A stretch of 64,000 nucleotides of DNA, taken from the NCBI GenBank assembly GCA_000827325.1, contig KN832872.1, forward strand, positions 2,528,096 through 2,592,095, given 5' to 3'. The notes under the pieces were generated by a model. That model ran no database searches. It saw nothing but the letters and a program-made list of their open reading frames with translations, and had not been told where the DNA came from. This DNA is from Oidiodendron maius Zn (taxonomy: Eukaryota > Ascomycota > Leotiomycetes > Myxotrichaceae). Both the position numbers and the translations under genes were made by a program. Shown in pieces: positions 12,036 through 23,580 of the stretch (its first letter is position 1; the number at the start of each line of letters is the position of its first letter).

Positions 12036-12114
12036 ATAGGTTCAATCTATTATACTAAGTTTCACCTTAATATCTAACTATAACCTATATATTAACCTAA
12101 ACCTCTATTTAAGA
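11598..12114 (-). repeat. LTR2 copy, minus orientation, interrupted by a 226-bp insertion
   Basis: Read on the minus strand, this matches the other LTR2 copies, including the hairpin block (RIP-altered here). The match stops at 11,827 (ACTAAGT) and resumes at 12,061. The two parts add up to 284 bp, close to the 304-bp intact copy at 38,787-39,090. It would be the 5' LTR of the minus-strand Copia fragment to its left. Confidence 0.6.
11828..12053. mobile_element. Small insertion inside the LTR2 copy, with a CTA microsatellite
   Basis: The insert is flanked by the 7-bp repeat ACTAAGT (11,821-11,827 and 12,054-12,060). It contains a perfect CTA repeat at 11,988-12,033, and TTATAGGTT near both ends. 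A 7-bp duplication with a simple repeat toward one end would fit a SINE- or LINE-type insertion, but no coding or polymerase III motif is readable. Confidence 0.4.
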
Positions 12115-13384
12115 TATTCTATAAAGATAACTTTTATATAGTTTATTAACTAATACTAAAGCTTATCTTAGATTATTATCTATTATCTAGCTATTTACTA
12201 GAGATCTAAAGGTTAATAGACCTATATTCTTATATTAATCTAAGCTAATAATATCTTTTATTTATATAGTATTCTAGTTATAAGCTAATAGAGGTATATA
12301 TACTATTATTAGAAAGCTTATCTTAAAAAAACAACTAGATATAGTCTCTTCTACTTCTAATATAGTATATAGATAATAAAGATAGACTAAAAGCTCTACT
12401 ATTAAGATTACCTTAATAAACTTAATATACCTCTATAATATAACTCTATTACTTTCTACTATACTATTATCTATACTAGATACTACTCTAGTTGCCTTTA
12501 TAACTTAATACTATTAGCTATCTAGTGAATATATTAATTTATTAAGCAGATACTTTAGCTAAAGTATATAGAGAAGTATATAGAAGAGAATATTAAAGGT
12601 ATTGATTTTAGTAAACCTAACCTATACCTATATTATTTATATATCAAGCCTTGTAGTTTTGAATTATCTTAAGATCTATATAAATACCTCTAAGATTACT
12701 ATAGTATTCCAATATCTAGTTCAGGGAAGAAGTATCAATTTGATATAGAGAACCAGTTAGATACTTAAGAAGGAAAATCGGATACTATTAAGAGAAAACA
12801 TCTGCAGCTTTAAGGTAAACTATATACCACTATCCCTGATCCTATATCTAGCTAGCCAGGATATTATAAGATTAAATCTAAGCCTTAAGGCAAGGTACTG
12901 AATTATAGCTTTATTAATTATTTAGCTAAAGACTTTAAGTCTAGTGGTTTAGACGTTACTAAGTCTCTAACAATAATATCTATAAGCTCTAGTTATAAAG
13001 TTACTTGATATTCCAGTCTAGTATTAAGTACAGATAATGCTAGAACTTGTAGACTTACTAACCTGCTTATATATATCGATCCCTAGCTTTCCTTTTAACT
13101 AACTGTCCTACTTATTAGAGATAAATTATATTGCTTATCTATTGCTAGTATCTCTCCAAACTTAGCAATAGCGTCCCTGAATGTATATAGCACTATATTA
13201 GTCCAAGGTACAATTGAGTCAGAGTATTATATAAGCCTTAATAAAGAAACCTGCCCCTTAAAGGATAGAAGTTCTGTTGAAGATATAGCCCCTATACAGA
13301 GTATATTGGAATAACTAGCATTTGGGAGCTGGCTCTAACTAGGATACAGATACTATAATCAATAGTATAAACACTAATGCTATT
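12115..13384. other. Heavily AT-biased decayed repeat DNA
   Basis: Stops in all frames and dense TA dinucleotides indicate RIP. From about 13,080 the base composition becomes more balanced and short coding-like runs appear (for example around 13,120-13,270, plus). These may be an upstream part of the chromodomain pseudogene. No transposon motif was recognised. Confidence 0.4.
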
Positions 13385-13970
13385 TTGACTATTAGTAACA
13401 CTTTTTCCACCATGAAGCTACTGGAGGATATACCTTTAGTGCTAAGATCTAAGGGTACAGCCTCTAAGCACGGAAGCCCTAATTGTATAGACAATGATTC
13501 TATAAATACTAGCGGATTACCAACTATTGTCTCTACTAAGGGTGCTTATAGAAGGATACCGATAACTGGACCAGGGTATATGGAATATACAGTAATACAG
13601 TCGCTGTACAGCAATCAAGGAGTAGGAGACCAACCTGTTACAATTGATACCAAGGAATATAAGGTTGAATTGCTGCTTGCTAAGTGGAAACAAGGCAAGA
13701 CAACTTAGTACCTTATAAAGTGGAAAGGTGTTCCAGATAGAGAGAATTGGTAGGTAAAAAAGGATGATATTGGCCGAGAGCTTGTTGAAGCGTTTGATGT
13801 AACCTATAAAGGAAACCATCTAGGCATACAATTGCTCAAGAAACAAGCACAGAAGCAAACGGTCGAATACTTGGTTAAATAGAAAGGTTAGCCGGACCAG
13901 GAGAATTCCTGGGTGAAAGAAGCTACCATAAGCCGTAAACGAATTGCAGAGTTTGAGGCGAGAAGAAAAT
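13385..13970 (+). pseudogene. Tandem chromodomain protein, broken by RIP-type stops
   Basis: Two chromodomain-like segments follow one another. The first, about 13,645-13,790, reads EYKVELLLAKWKQGKTT, stop, YLIKWKGVPDRENW, stop. The second, about 13,830-13,960, reads QTVEYLVK, stop, KG, stop, PDQENSWVKEATI. The stops at the aromatic positions are TAG where chromodomains have Trp (TGG) and Gln (CAG), so each needs only one C/T or G/A change. Chromodomains bind methylated histone H3 tails. Gypsy-type fungal retrotransposons carry one at the integrase end, but two in a row is unusual for those. It could be a degenerate host chromatin gene or a transposon-derived fragment. Confidence 0.6.
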
Positions 13971-14559
13971 AGTTTCTATAGGTATTAGAAGGGATAATAT
14001 GCTAGAATCTCGAGAAGAGGTAAAGTTCTGGTGGACACGAGTAAGTTAAGAAGTTGTGATAGAATAGCTTATAAGAAATTATGTGAAGAAATCCATAACG
14101 AGATCATCCTGCTAGCTTATTAGGCTCAAGGAGCTCTAGCATTTCAAAACATCAATTATCTTGCGATCACGTGTAGACTTCTGCAGAAAGACTACGATCA
14201 CCTAGTTAAGTGTCTTGTGCCAATTGGAGATCAAGTTGGGAAAACTCATCAGGAGATAGTGAGCTTGCTAAAGAGCAAAACTCAAAGGTTTACCGAGGAT
14301 CAGGTAGTGAGGACATTTGGGAAGGCTTGATCGGGTTTCTAATAATGATCTGCATCGTTCAAGAACCCCCAGACCCTCGAATAATAATAGAATGGACACC
14401 TTTCCGTGGACTAAGCGCTTGACGGGAGTAGGAAACAAGCTGGGCGCAAATATGTTATTGCTATTTATATCTGTAATGCATTAATTGGATATATTTTGCC
14501 ATCATATCGCGGTGTTCCCGACGGTTAGTCGAAAAGCACTTCTGTGATGCAGGCCGAAT
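13971..14559. other. Spacer with a short coding-like segment
   Basis: A frame at 14,181-14,330 (plus) encodes 49 residues with a protein-like composition (LQKDYDHLVKCLVPIGDQV at its start) and ends at TGA. It has no start codon of its own and may be a leftover exon. The rest shows nothing recognisable and includes the 3' region of the kinase gene. Confidence 0.3.
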
Positions 14560-17500
14560 TTATGCCTCCATATTGGGAGTCCAGTTATTTAAAATCTCTC
14601 GAAGTTGGTTAAAACCGACTGGTTTTGTTAGGAAGTTGTTTATGCCGCTAGAGAAAGCCTCTTGCCGGATACTAGAGGAGCCAAGACCAGTCAAAGCAAT
14701 AATAGTAGCAGGTCTCTGCCCTCGCTCACTCTCCACTTTTCTAATTGCCCGCGTGGAGTCTATTCCGTTCATGACTGGCATCGAGATGTCTGCTTTATAA
14801 TTAGGATGCTGTAACATTGAAGAACAAAGCCTGCTTGCCCATGAAAATAATATCATAGAGGTATTGCGTATTTTGGAACGCCTGCAACGCTAACAGGCCA
14901 TTCTCCGCCGTATCATGCTTGTAATTATTCTTCTTCATAAAGGTCTCGAGAAGCTTGCCACCGTCAGACATGATGCCAGCGATGACTGAGGAAGAAATTT
15001 CCAATACTTTCATGATCTTGACATACCTTCAGATTAATGTGGTTATCGTCAACCAAGAGCAACATAGGCTTTCGATTTGTGGCTTTCTTGTCGAATATAG
15101 GGAGTGCCGAAGATTCATTTGCTTCGGAGGGTTGCCCGGGAGTAGGTCCAACACCGGTTGGGAAATATTCACTTCGCGAATGCAGCTCCCCTAGATGGAG
15201 AGAGGAATCCGGGGAGATCTCGAACAAGCTCTGGGGAGAAGCTAGACGGGCACTCAGAGATCCGAGGGTTGATAATTTTAGTCCGTGATGCGAAGGTGGA
15301 TGCGAGGCGATAGTTAAACAAAACGCAATCGCTTTAGCAAGCTTGTGAGGGCCGCATCTATACAGTGCAGATCAGCACTACTGAACTCTAGCATGCAACG
15401 GTTTCTGGGCTGCTGCTGAGGTCAGGAAGGAAGGCGAGCCTGGGGTCGCTTACGGTTTAGAGACAAAATGGACTAGTCCATTGTCACTACCTTCAGTGCG
15501 TTGCCTTGTCCTTTGGACGTACGATCGGTACAGAGATGCATTAGAGCAAAGAACAATGATAGGAGCGCCGCCAAATTGACCGTGGAGATCGAGGTTTCTT
15601 TCCTAAAGGTTAGTAAAGCGACTGCCATGAAGATGCGACTGAAGACTCTGACTCATCTGCAACATAGATATCGGGTGGCGTGGCTGTCCATGACTCTGAT
15701 GTCGTGACCTTCATGTCAAACCAAGCAGTGGCCATGCTTTTAAGGGATGATTGGAGAGATAATGACTCTGGCTTGAATCCAGGGGTACTAGCATGTGTTG
15801 CAGAGGTGCCAGAGGGAGCATTTTGAAACCCCACAAGGCCTAAGCTCAACCCACTTGTCTTCATTCTCACGTTCATAGCGGAGCTTTCATACTTGGCATC
15901 GGAAGCGAGAAATTGAGGGACAATTAGTGCCTTGTCTAAGGTGAGAGATACCTTCACCTCAGTCCCGACACCCAGCTCGCTCTGAACGTCGATCGTACCT
16001 CCTAGCGTGCGTACAATTTGTAGCACTATACTTAGGCCCAGCCCAGTCCCGGGATTCAGAGAGTTCTCTTGCGAGAATGGCGTGAATAACTGACTGTGTA
16101 GAAACTCTTGGGATATTCCTCTACCAGAATCACTAACGGTGATCGTGATGATAGATTGCTGGGACTGACTTTGAATTGAGACGACGTCTTCAGACTGAAG
16201 AGAGATCTTGACCCATCCTGAGTCGGTATATTTAAGAGCATTACCAAAGAGATTCATCAAGACTCTCCTTAAAGCTCCAGATTGCGTGTTGAAAGCCCAG
16301 TTCGATCTCCACCCAATGTCTAGGATAATGGCAAGCTGCCCTTTTTTTGACGTAGGATAAAGCGGAGTATTATTTGGAATCGTATCAAGAGTATTGACTA
16401 CATTTCTCCGCAGACCTTCGGAGGGGAAGCCGCTTGCTTCGTCTGACACCTCGAGCGACGAATTATCTTGAAATTCATGGCCAGCGTACACGGCATCGAT
16501 GACATCTTCCGTGATCACGCTTACATCGATATCAACGCCTAGGTCCACCCTTCTCGAGCCGGGCCTTTGTTCAGAGGGGTCTTCGTCCTGTCTTATATTG
16601 TTTTTGGGCTTCGCAAAATTGTTGATCTTTGCAAAGTCGAGAACGTGCTGGATTGTGTCCAGTAGAGTTCTCCCACATCGTTCAATGGTATCAATCATGC
16701 TGTTCTGGAACAGGTCTAGTGCTGTATCCTGAAGAAACTCCGCTGATGCGAGGATACCGTGAAGGGGAGAACGGAGCTCATGACTGATGGACGAGATGAA
16801 GTCTGATTTGGCTCGGTCCGCAGCTATCGTATCCAATCGATTAACCTCTGCCATGATGCTGTTTCCGAAGGCCGCAAGAAAGCTTTGGTCTCCAGCACGT
16901 GTAAGCACTCGCGTCGATCGAGTAGTCCATGCAAAGCTGCCCGCAAACCATCTTTCCCGGTGAGAATCCCAGAGGGGGAATAAGACAACGCTGCGGGCAC
17001 CAGGTAGCATGCGAAGCAGGGCTTTTGCTTCTGTCTCCTTGGCACTTTCTCTCCGTATTCTCGTTCGCAATGGCTTCTCGGAAGATCTAGATTGTGCCAG
17101 TGCGACATTTCCGACAGGATCACGGTCGTCACTAGTGCTAGGGATGGTCGAGTAACTCTCACTGAGATTAAACACGTGTCCGCGACGGTACTTGTAAAGT
17201 AGTCTCTGCAGAAACGCCTCCCCCACAGGAACATAACTGTCTGAAGGGTCATCACCTTCCAGGCTACAGCTTTCCGCCGTCGAAAACCCTAGTATGCCGC
17301 ACATCTTTTTCGTCTGTTCGGCTGGATCAGTCGACAAACTCCTGGGCAATTGACCCACGTATCTGCCAACAGAGCCCCCTCCTGGTATCTCCGAATCACT
17401 GGCGTATGTCTCCCAGTGCTCTTCTTCGCTGCTTGAGGTCGCAAACCCTTGACTTTGTTTCCCTCTTTCCTCTGACCGACCAAGTCCCGCCCGCGACTCG

Positions 17501-18774
17501 CCGGTATGTCCTCCAAACGTTCCAATACTCGCGTCTAGAAAGATTGTCCCATCAACCTCAATACATTCACGGATGATATTGCTAGCACGTGAAAACATCC
17601 GTTTAACGTTATCAGATAGCATGAATTCCTGCAAGTCTGCTGTAGAAGCTTTCGGACTCCGATTAGAATTGGCCGAACGCTTGTCATCCCTTTTACTCTT
17701 TATCGGAGGGACCTCCTGTCGTTGGACAGCTGTCACCGTTGACGCTGCAGTCGGAGTGGAGAGCGTCCTCTCATCTCCCAGCTTCGGTGGTGCTGAAGTA
17801 TCATCACAATCACCCTGTGTTGCTACAGGCGGTTGGGATTCAACAACAGGCTCAGGTGACTCAAACTGCACCGCAGCTTTGGCTCGTGCAGCCTTAGAGG
17901 CGGATATATGTTCCTCGGATGCTGAATTCGGACCTGAGTCTGGTTGAGGCCCGCTATCCACGATGCTCCGCCCGTCTGCTCCGTCGTTCGAGCCTCGTCG
18001 TCGCCACGTTTCGTCGTGTCTAGCCTCGAGCCACCATTTATGCAGAGCGCTCCCTCCCTCAACGAAGAGTCCAAGGCCCTTTACCATCTTCTCGCTCCGT
18101 CTGTGCTCTTCCTTGACCCTGCCCTCCTCCAAATGATCCATAATGGCAATTGCCATGTCTGCCAGTATCTCCATTTCGACATCGCTTAGTCCGTCTCTTG
18201 GCTTCTCATCTAGCACACAGAGGCTTCCGATGTTGAAGCCTTCTTGAGTACTAATCGGCACCGCAGCATAGAATCGCAAGGACGGACGGCTGGCTACGAA
18301 CGGTCGATCCTTAAACCTGTCATCTCGAGTGAGATCACTGACGACCAAGGGTAATAACTTCCGTGTTGTGGACGCAGGTGCTATCTTCAGAGCCTCCTCG
18401 CAGAGGCCTCGCGACCTGGACAATGTTGTACGTCCAAACCATAACTCGCCCTGGGGATTATGTAACGAATCTGACTGAAGGGATAATGCCTGCGTAGCTT
18501 CGGCGAGAATATACTGATTCGATCGATCGATGAGGGATATCAATGCACGTCTCGTGTTCAAACGTAGGGTCACCAGCTGCGCGAAGGCAGATAATGTCGT
18601 GTCGGAGGAGGAGCGGGGTATGTGATCCGGTGCGACCGACGAGGGTTGATAGTACCTGATTAGAGCATCAGTCGGGTTTGACTGCGATACGTTGACGAAG
18701 ACTTACTGGTAAAGGACCCTCTCTCTTGCCGTCTCAGACGGCGGCTCTAGTACTCCTCTCCGGTGCTGAGGCAT
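14560..18774 (-). CDS. Hybrid histidine kinase (GAF, HisKA, HATPase, receiver)
   Basis: Six exons give 1,294 residues: 18,774-18,707, 18,655-15,664, 15,602-15,454, 15,357-15,027, 14,953-14,839 and 14,789-14,560. The N-terminus has a GAF-type sensor (about 45-200). A second GAF-like part surrounds a long Ser-rich insert (about 380-620). HisKA has ISHELRSPLHG with the phospho-His near 648. HATPase_c shows the N box NALKYT, then GRGIS and TGLGLSIV. A C-terminal receiver has LLLVDDNHINLK, the acceptor Asp in YDIIFMD and Lys in FLTKP. Such kinases pass phosphate from His to Asp and on to Ypd1, feeding the HOG MAP kinase or Skn7 in the cytoplasm. The donor at 15,663 is weak; another at the nearby GTCGCA is possible. 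The last intron (14,790-14,838) starts with GC and splits the codon of the receiver Asp. No stops or frameshifts were found, although the gene lies between the two LTRs of a retrotransposon. The exact fungal kinase class was not assigned. Confidence 0.85.
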
Positions 18775-19892
18775 CGCGATGCAGCGTAACGATACCCACG
18801 GCGAAGGGTGCTTCGTCTCCTGCAGTGCTGAGTGATCAGAACTCAAGCACAGCCTTGTGCCTGGAAAAAGAAACGTTCAGGGTTATTAGATTCCTCATGG
18901 GGTCGAGGTCTGAGCCGCAACCCAGTTTGCCGTATATCTTGCGCGCCGGTCGTGCAGGTCTTTTCGAAATCGAGCTAATCTTTCATCATCCACCTTCGGC
19001 TCGATCTGGTTTGGTGTCGGGAGTTAGCGGCTTTGTGTGTCGCCCTACTAAATTTCACCCCTGCATAAACCGTTGCGCCTGGGCCGATCCGTTATCGATC
19101 TGCAGCTATCAAAAATAAATAGTGCAACCAATCAGAGACCGCTTCCAATCGGGACCCCATGACACCTAATCTATAAAGCTCTATATGCTAGCGTCCTTGC
19201 GCCTCTTTCGTTGGTCCATATGCTCGACAAATCAGGCCCGCCCCCGCCCGACATGCGTTATTGATAATCTTGCCAGTTATCGCTTCGCAAAGATCGCTTG
19301 CAAAGATCTCGATGCTCAACCCCACCTTCGGCTGGGTCAGCCCGTAAGTTCGATTCCCATGATCGAGATCAAACGCGAGAGCTTGCCCCAACCCCAGCTC
19401 GGAACTTGTCGCTTGGTTTGAGGAAGGATTGCTCGCCTGCAATTCGGCAAAGCTGCTGCTTCCATCCATCACACCCGCGTGTCTCCGGCGCATACAGCTA
19501 GGGATTGCGGACTACACACAACCAGGGCATTGGAGATATATCTGCGCTAATATATCTAAGATTGTTGCATCGAGGCTGGCCGTTCTACTCTTATGATTCC
19601 TTTGCGGCGAGTGAGATGATCGAAATGAACAAACTAAGCGAACTGGACGAACTAGGCGAATATCTACCTGTCTTATTGTGTAGACAAGGTCAGTGATCGG
19701 CAGAGGCCACTATATTTGTGGATTTGGTGGAAGGGCGTTGACAATTATGTTCTTGGAACTCACCCATCCTAATCGTATAGTGGAATTTAGCGTGCTTTAG
19801 AGTCGAGATCAGATTTTCCGAATATTTGAGTTTGATTAATATTAATAAATTCCAGAGATACTCAAGTTATACATGTTATCTATCACCAGTGA
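18775..19892. other. Intergenic region upstream of the histidine kinase
   Basis: GC content is ordinary, unlike the RIP-damaged DNA to the left. Open frames occur on both strands (18,775-19,118 and 19,185-19,500), but their opposite-strand partners look equally good and none has a motif, so I treat them as chance. The stretch should contain the promoter of the kinase and the 3' region of the next minus-strand gene. Confidence 0.4.
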
Positions 19893-20552
19893 TTATTTAT
19901 TGAAGACGAACCCTTCTGCTTCAAAGAATTGGTCTAGAGCAATACTAGCAAGAACTCCACGAAGATTAAAAGTGTCTGTTGAAACCCCCATTTCTTCGCA
20001 GTTCTGTCTCTGGTCAGAGGATACGCGTGCGTTATTATAATCGTTACATGAACCGGCCACGACTTGTCTCCTCTCCTGTTTAACCAAACAAGGTCGAGTT
20101 GCCAGCGGCGAAAATTGAGATTGTAGTTCCGGTAGCACACCAAGTCTTTCGCTGTCCTCACCCTCAGTCTCGAGTTCCTCTACAATGATAGAGAGGTCTG
20201 CAGACTGTATTGAGACTTCCTCATTTGAAGATAAAGCCCCTCTATTATCTTTGTGTGTGTCAAATCAGCACTAACAAAGCAAACGCTCCCTCTTCAGTGG
20301 CGTCGTTCTCTTACCGATCGCTAAAACCGGGTTGCAGATCGTATCACATCCATCTTCCTTCATTTTCAAAGCAATAAGTTCTTGGTCTAACCTCTGCATT
20401 TCATCTCCTAAGTCTAGGAGGCGGGTAAAAAGGGAGTCGAGAAGATTCAAGTGCCCAACAACGATTAGCAGATTGTGGTCATCAGCTTGGGCACACTTAG
20501 AGAGCTTGGACTGAGCAAGTTGGTAAATGCCAAGAATTCTCCCTCCGTTCAT
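19893..20552 (-). CDS. Small acidic hypothetical protein with a predicted coiled coil
   Basis: Two exons, 20,552-20,315 and 20,248-19,893, give 197 residues. The 66-nt intron has a GTAAGA donor and joins codon G-AT in frame. The first exon contains a helical stretch with heptad-like leucines (HLNLLDSLFTRLLDLGDEM). The second is rich in Glu, Ser and Asp. The start was set at the first Met, MNGGRILGIYQL; the frame is open further upstream but without ATG. I do not recognise the family. Its start lies 354 bp from the divergently transcribed Grainyhead-type gene, so both could share a control region. Confidence 0.5.
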
Positions 20553-20906
20553 GTTAATTGTTATTTGCAACGGCTGCTTCAAATGGCAGTGTTGAGTCTT
20601 TTAACGATAAGAGATAGCATCCACTATAATAGAATGCTACTAGCATGGGTTCTAACAAGTAATCATAGTCGCCGAAACTAGTTTAGTGGCCTATATGACC
20701 CCTGACATCTCGATGCGTGCTACTGCAAGGAGCGCGGAGTCGGAGAGTCGACCGATCAATGAGCCCTCGAAATAAATGTGGGGGGAAGGGTTTGTAATGG
20801 ACCAACCTTCAGTTAGTCGTGATGAGGTATTTCTGTCGCGCATTTGTTGTGGAGACTAAACGCCCTTCACAATAGGGAATGAGCTTGCTGTTCGCGATCT
20901 ATCCTC

Positions 20907-23399
20907 ATGTTTCGACATCGGTGAGTTGCAGTCTACTTCGATCTATATCGCAGTCCTAGGTTGACGCATGCCAGGAAAAACTCCCAGAAGCCCGCAGATG
21001 GACTCTATGCTGCCTTTAGAGAATCCTTCCCTGAAGTACGTGCAACGTCCACTGCGGTAACCTCGGGGGAGACACCACCCAGCGATGGCCTCATCGATAC
21101 AATGTTAGATCAGCCAAGGTAATGATTGCCTGCCTTCCCCTTCATCAGTGCGCGTCTCGCCGACCGCACAACTGCTCTAGACAATATATTAGAGCAAAAG
21201 CAGGGATCTGGCTAACAGGGAATGTACAGCTACAGAACAACAAGCCATAGTCGTAAATATAGAAGTGATATAGACCTTACACCTCGAGCATCTCACGAAT
21301 CTTGGAATTTTATACCACCGTTACCCGACTCAAACTTCTTCTCCCCTTCAAACCAACCTTTCGTATATACACTATCTCCAGAAGGGACGAGTACGCCGGA
21401 TTATAACAAATATTTTAACCTAGCTACACTTGGAATAGGAGTGGAGGTGAGTAGAAGATCGCCCCTGGTGCTCCCTACCCCGAGAGATGGAGGGCATATT
21501 GTGCAGATGATGGATACAAATCACTGCTCTCCACTGACAGCACAAACGTGTGGGCTATGCCACTTCAGCCCATTCGACCATTCACGGGACTCAGCACCAT
21601 GCTATCTCTCAAACCATCCGTCAGACCATCTCTCAGACCATCTCTCGGATGATCCATCGGACCTTGAATCTTCAGATCGTTCAAGGGAAACGCCTGCTAT
21701 AAGCGATAGCAATCTAGAGGCAAAAACAAACTTCTACTCTCCAGACATGAACATCTCTTGTCAGGCCCATGATACAAGCATTCTCGCGCCTCTTCGAGCA
21801 TCGGCGGGAAAGTGCGTATATATTTTACTCCTCTTAATCTCTATAGCGGCCAGTAGCTGAATTTTTTAGCCTGCCACTGACCTATTGTTCTGTACAGATT
21901 TCGATTTCACACTACATTAAATGCGTCAACTGCCATGATTCAGCAGGCCGATGAAGTCCCGGTCACTTACTTGAATAAGGGCCAAATTTACTCGGTTTGT
22001 ATTGCTGATACAGCCCCTATAATACCAGGTGTAGCGTTTGTGCAATACCGCACTTCTATTCGCATCTCTATCGGGGACAGGCAGCAGGGGGTGAACCCTG
22101 AGACGCGCTGGAACATGTGGAAGGAAACGCGTGGAACCGATGAAGCAAACCAGCACGGCGGGAAGCTACAAGGCGTTGAGTATGTGGATACTGGAGACAT
22201 CGTAGCGTATGATAGGAGAGTTAGCGCCAAGCTGGAGAATTCATCTCTAGATGGGTTTTCAATCCTCTGGACTCGAGGCTCTGACGACTCAGCGGACTGC
22301 CATATTGCTGTGCGATTTAATTTCCTGTCAACAGACTTCAGCTACTCTAAGGGCATCAAAGGCATCCTAAGCCAACTTTGTGCAAAGACAGAGGCTGTTT
22401 CTCCTAATTCGTTATATGCTTCTTCAGAACCTCCTGAGGTCTGTATCTGCAATGTAAAGGTCTTCAGAGACCATGGCGCAGAAAGAAAACACTCGAACGA
22501 TATTGCGAACGTCAAAAAGAGTATCGACAAACTGAAGCAGCAAATATTCCAAGCTGAGACTGGAGTAAAGCCTTCTAGGAAGAGAAAACGAGACGAATTG
22601 GATTTAGTGGAGGCCAAGTGGAGCGAACCCGTGAAAGATCCAAGACACACAAGGACTATGTCAAAGTCATCTCTAAGCCATATTGAGGACCTCTACACCA
22701 GGCTGCAGGCGATGCAGGACGTGTTCGTCAGCAATCAGCCTGTCAGTGTGTTCTGCATTCGGGGAGAAGAACAGGACGATTCTGATCCGCACCCTCTCTC
22801 GCCAATTGATGACCTGCAGCAGTCGAGTTCTGAACATTTGCGGGGCCCGCCGGATCGGTCTGCGGAGGCTCAAATTTTGCAGTGGGATAGTTCTGATAGA
22901 CCTACTAGATGGACTAGGGGTCTTCAGGTGGGTCCCACCTCCAGATCTCTACTAGAGGGACTGGTGAAGCCAGGTATGTTTAACAGCTTCATACACTCGG
23001 ATATGTTTTATTAATAATCTTTTAGTTACCTGCTTTTATATCTGCTATCGAGAGCCACACCCGTCAACGACGAAGGAATGCCATCAAGTAGTATACATTA
23101 TAAAGCGCGAAGCCAAAGAACTTATAGCCGCCATCGCCGCAAAATGCAACTTCGATCCTACGAGCATCCTGCAGGTGGTTAACGTCATCCACAATGGGCC
23201 CGCCGTCGAGCCAGGTGGTGATATTGCTCACGGTCTTCCGAAATGCTGCAACATGGATTTAGATCTCTCTGGAATCATGACACGTCCTTTGAAGCACGAA
23301 TGGGACAACGTTGCCGACGTTTCTTCTAACATCAAGGACGCTAGAGCGGTACTAGATGCTATTCAATCGGAGGGCTACTTCTTGAAACTGATATTCTAA
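20907..23399 (+). CDS. Grainyhead-like/CP2 transcription factor
   Basis: Five exons give 734 residues: 20,907-20,920, 20,960-21,118, 21,230-21,811, 21,898-22,973 and 23,026-23,399. The first exon is only 14 nt (MFRHR) and the first intron 39 nt. The CP2 DNA-binding domain starts at about residue 252 (FRFHTTLNAS) and contains VTYLNKGQIYSV, then NMWKETR, and FNFLSTDFSYSKGIKGI, matching the Grainyhead signature in which a short segment ending in LSTDFS-KGVKG closes the fold. The last exon (CFYICYREP, then VVYIIKREAKELIAAI) corresponds to the C-terminal ubiquitin-like dimerisation region. A basic run SRKRKRDEL (about 465) may serve nuclear import. In Neurospora the Grainyhead orthologue controls cell-wall remodelling and conidial separation (established knowledge). 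The frame is intact. The only oddity is its place between two LTRs, with a Fot1/pogo element starting 180 bp downstream. Confidence 0.85.
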
Positions 23400-23580
23400 C
23401 CTCGGATCTTTCTCACTTGTTTGCATACAGCTGATAAGCTCCAAGCAAGGCATCGTGGCTGGGCATAAGTTTCCAAACTCGTCACGAGCCTACTGAAATG
23501 GCCTAACTGCTCCAGCTCAATTAATAGTTAAGCTCACAGAAGAAAGATTACGACATGTATTTAATTGAATATACAGCCTA

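Noticed and set aside
15037-18189. Several plus-strand frames inside the histidine kinase
   Set aside because: They lack motifs and overlap strongly conserved kinase coding sequence on the other strand.
19320-19370. Sequence with GTTCGATTCCC resembling a tRNA B box
   Set aside because: No matching T-stem, acceptor stem or A box at the right distance could be found.
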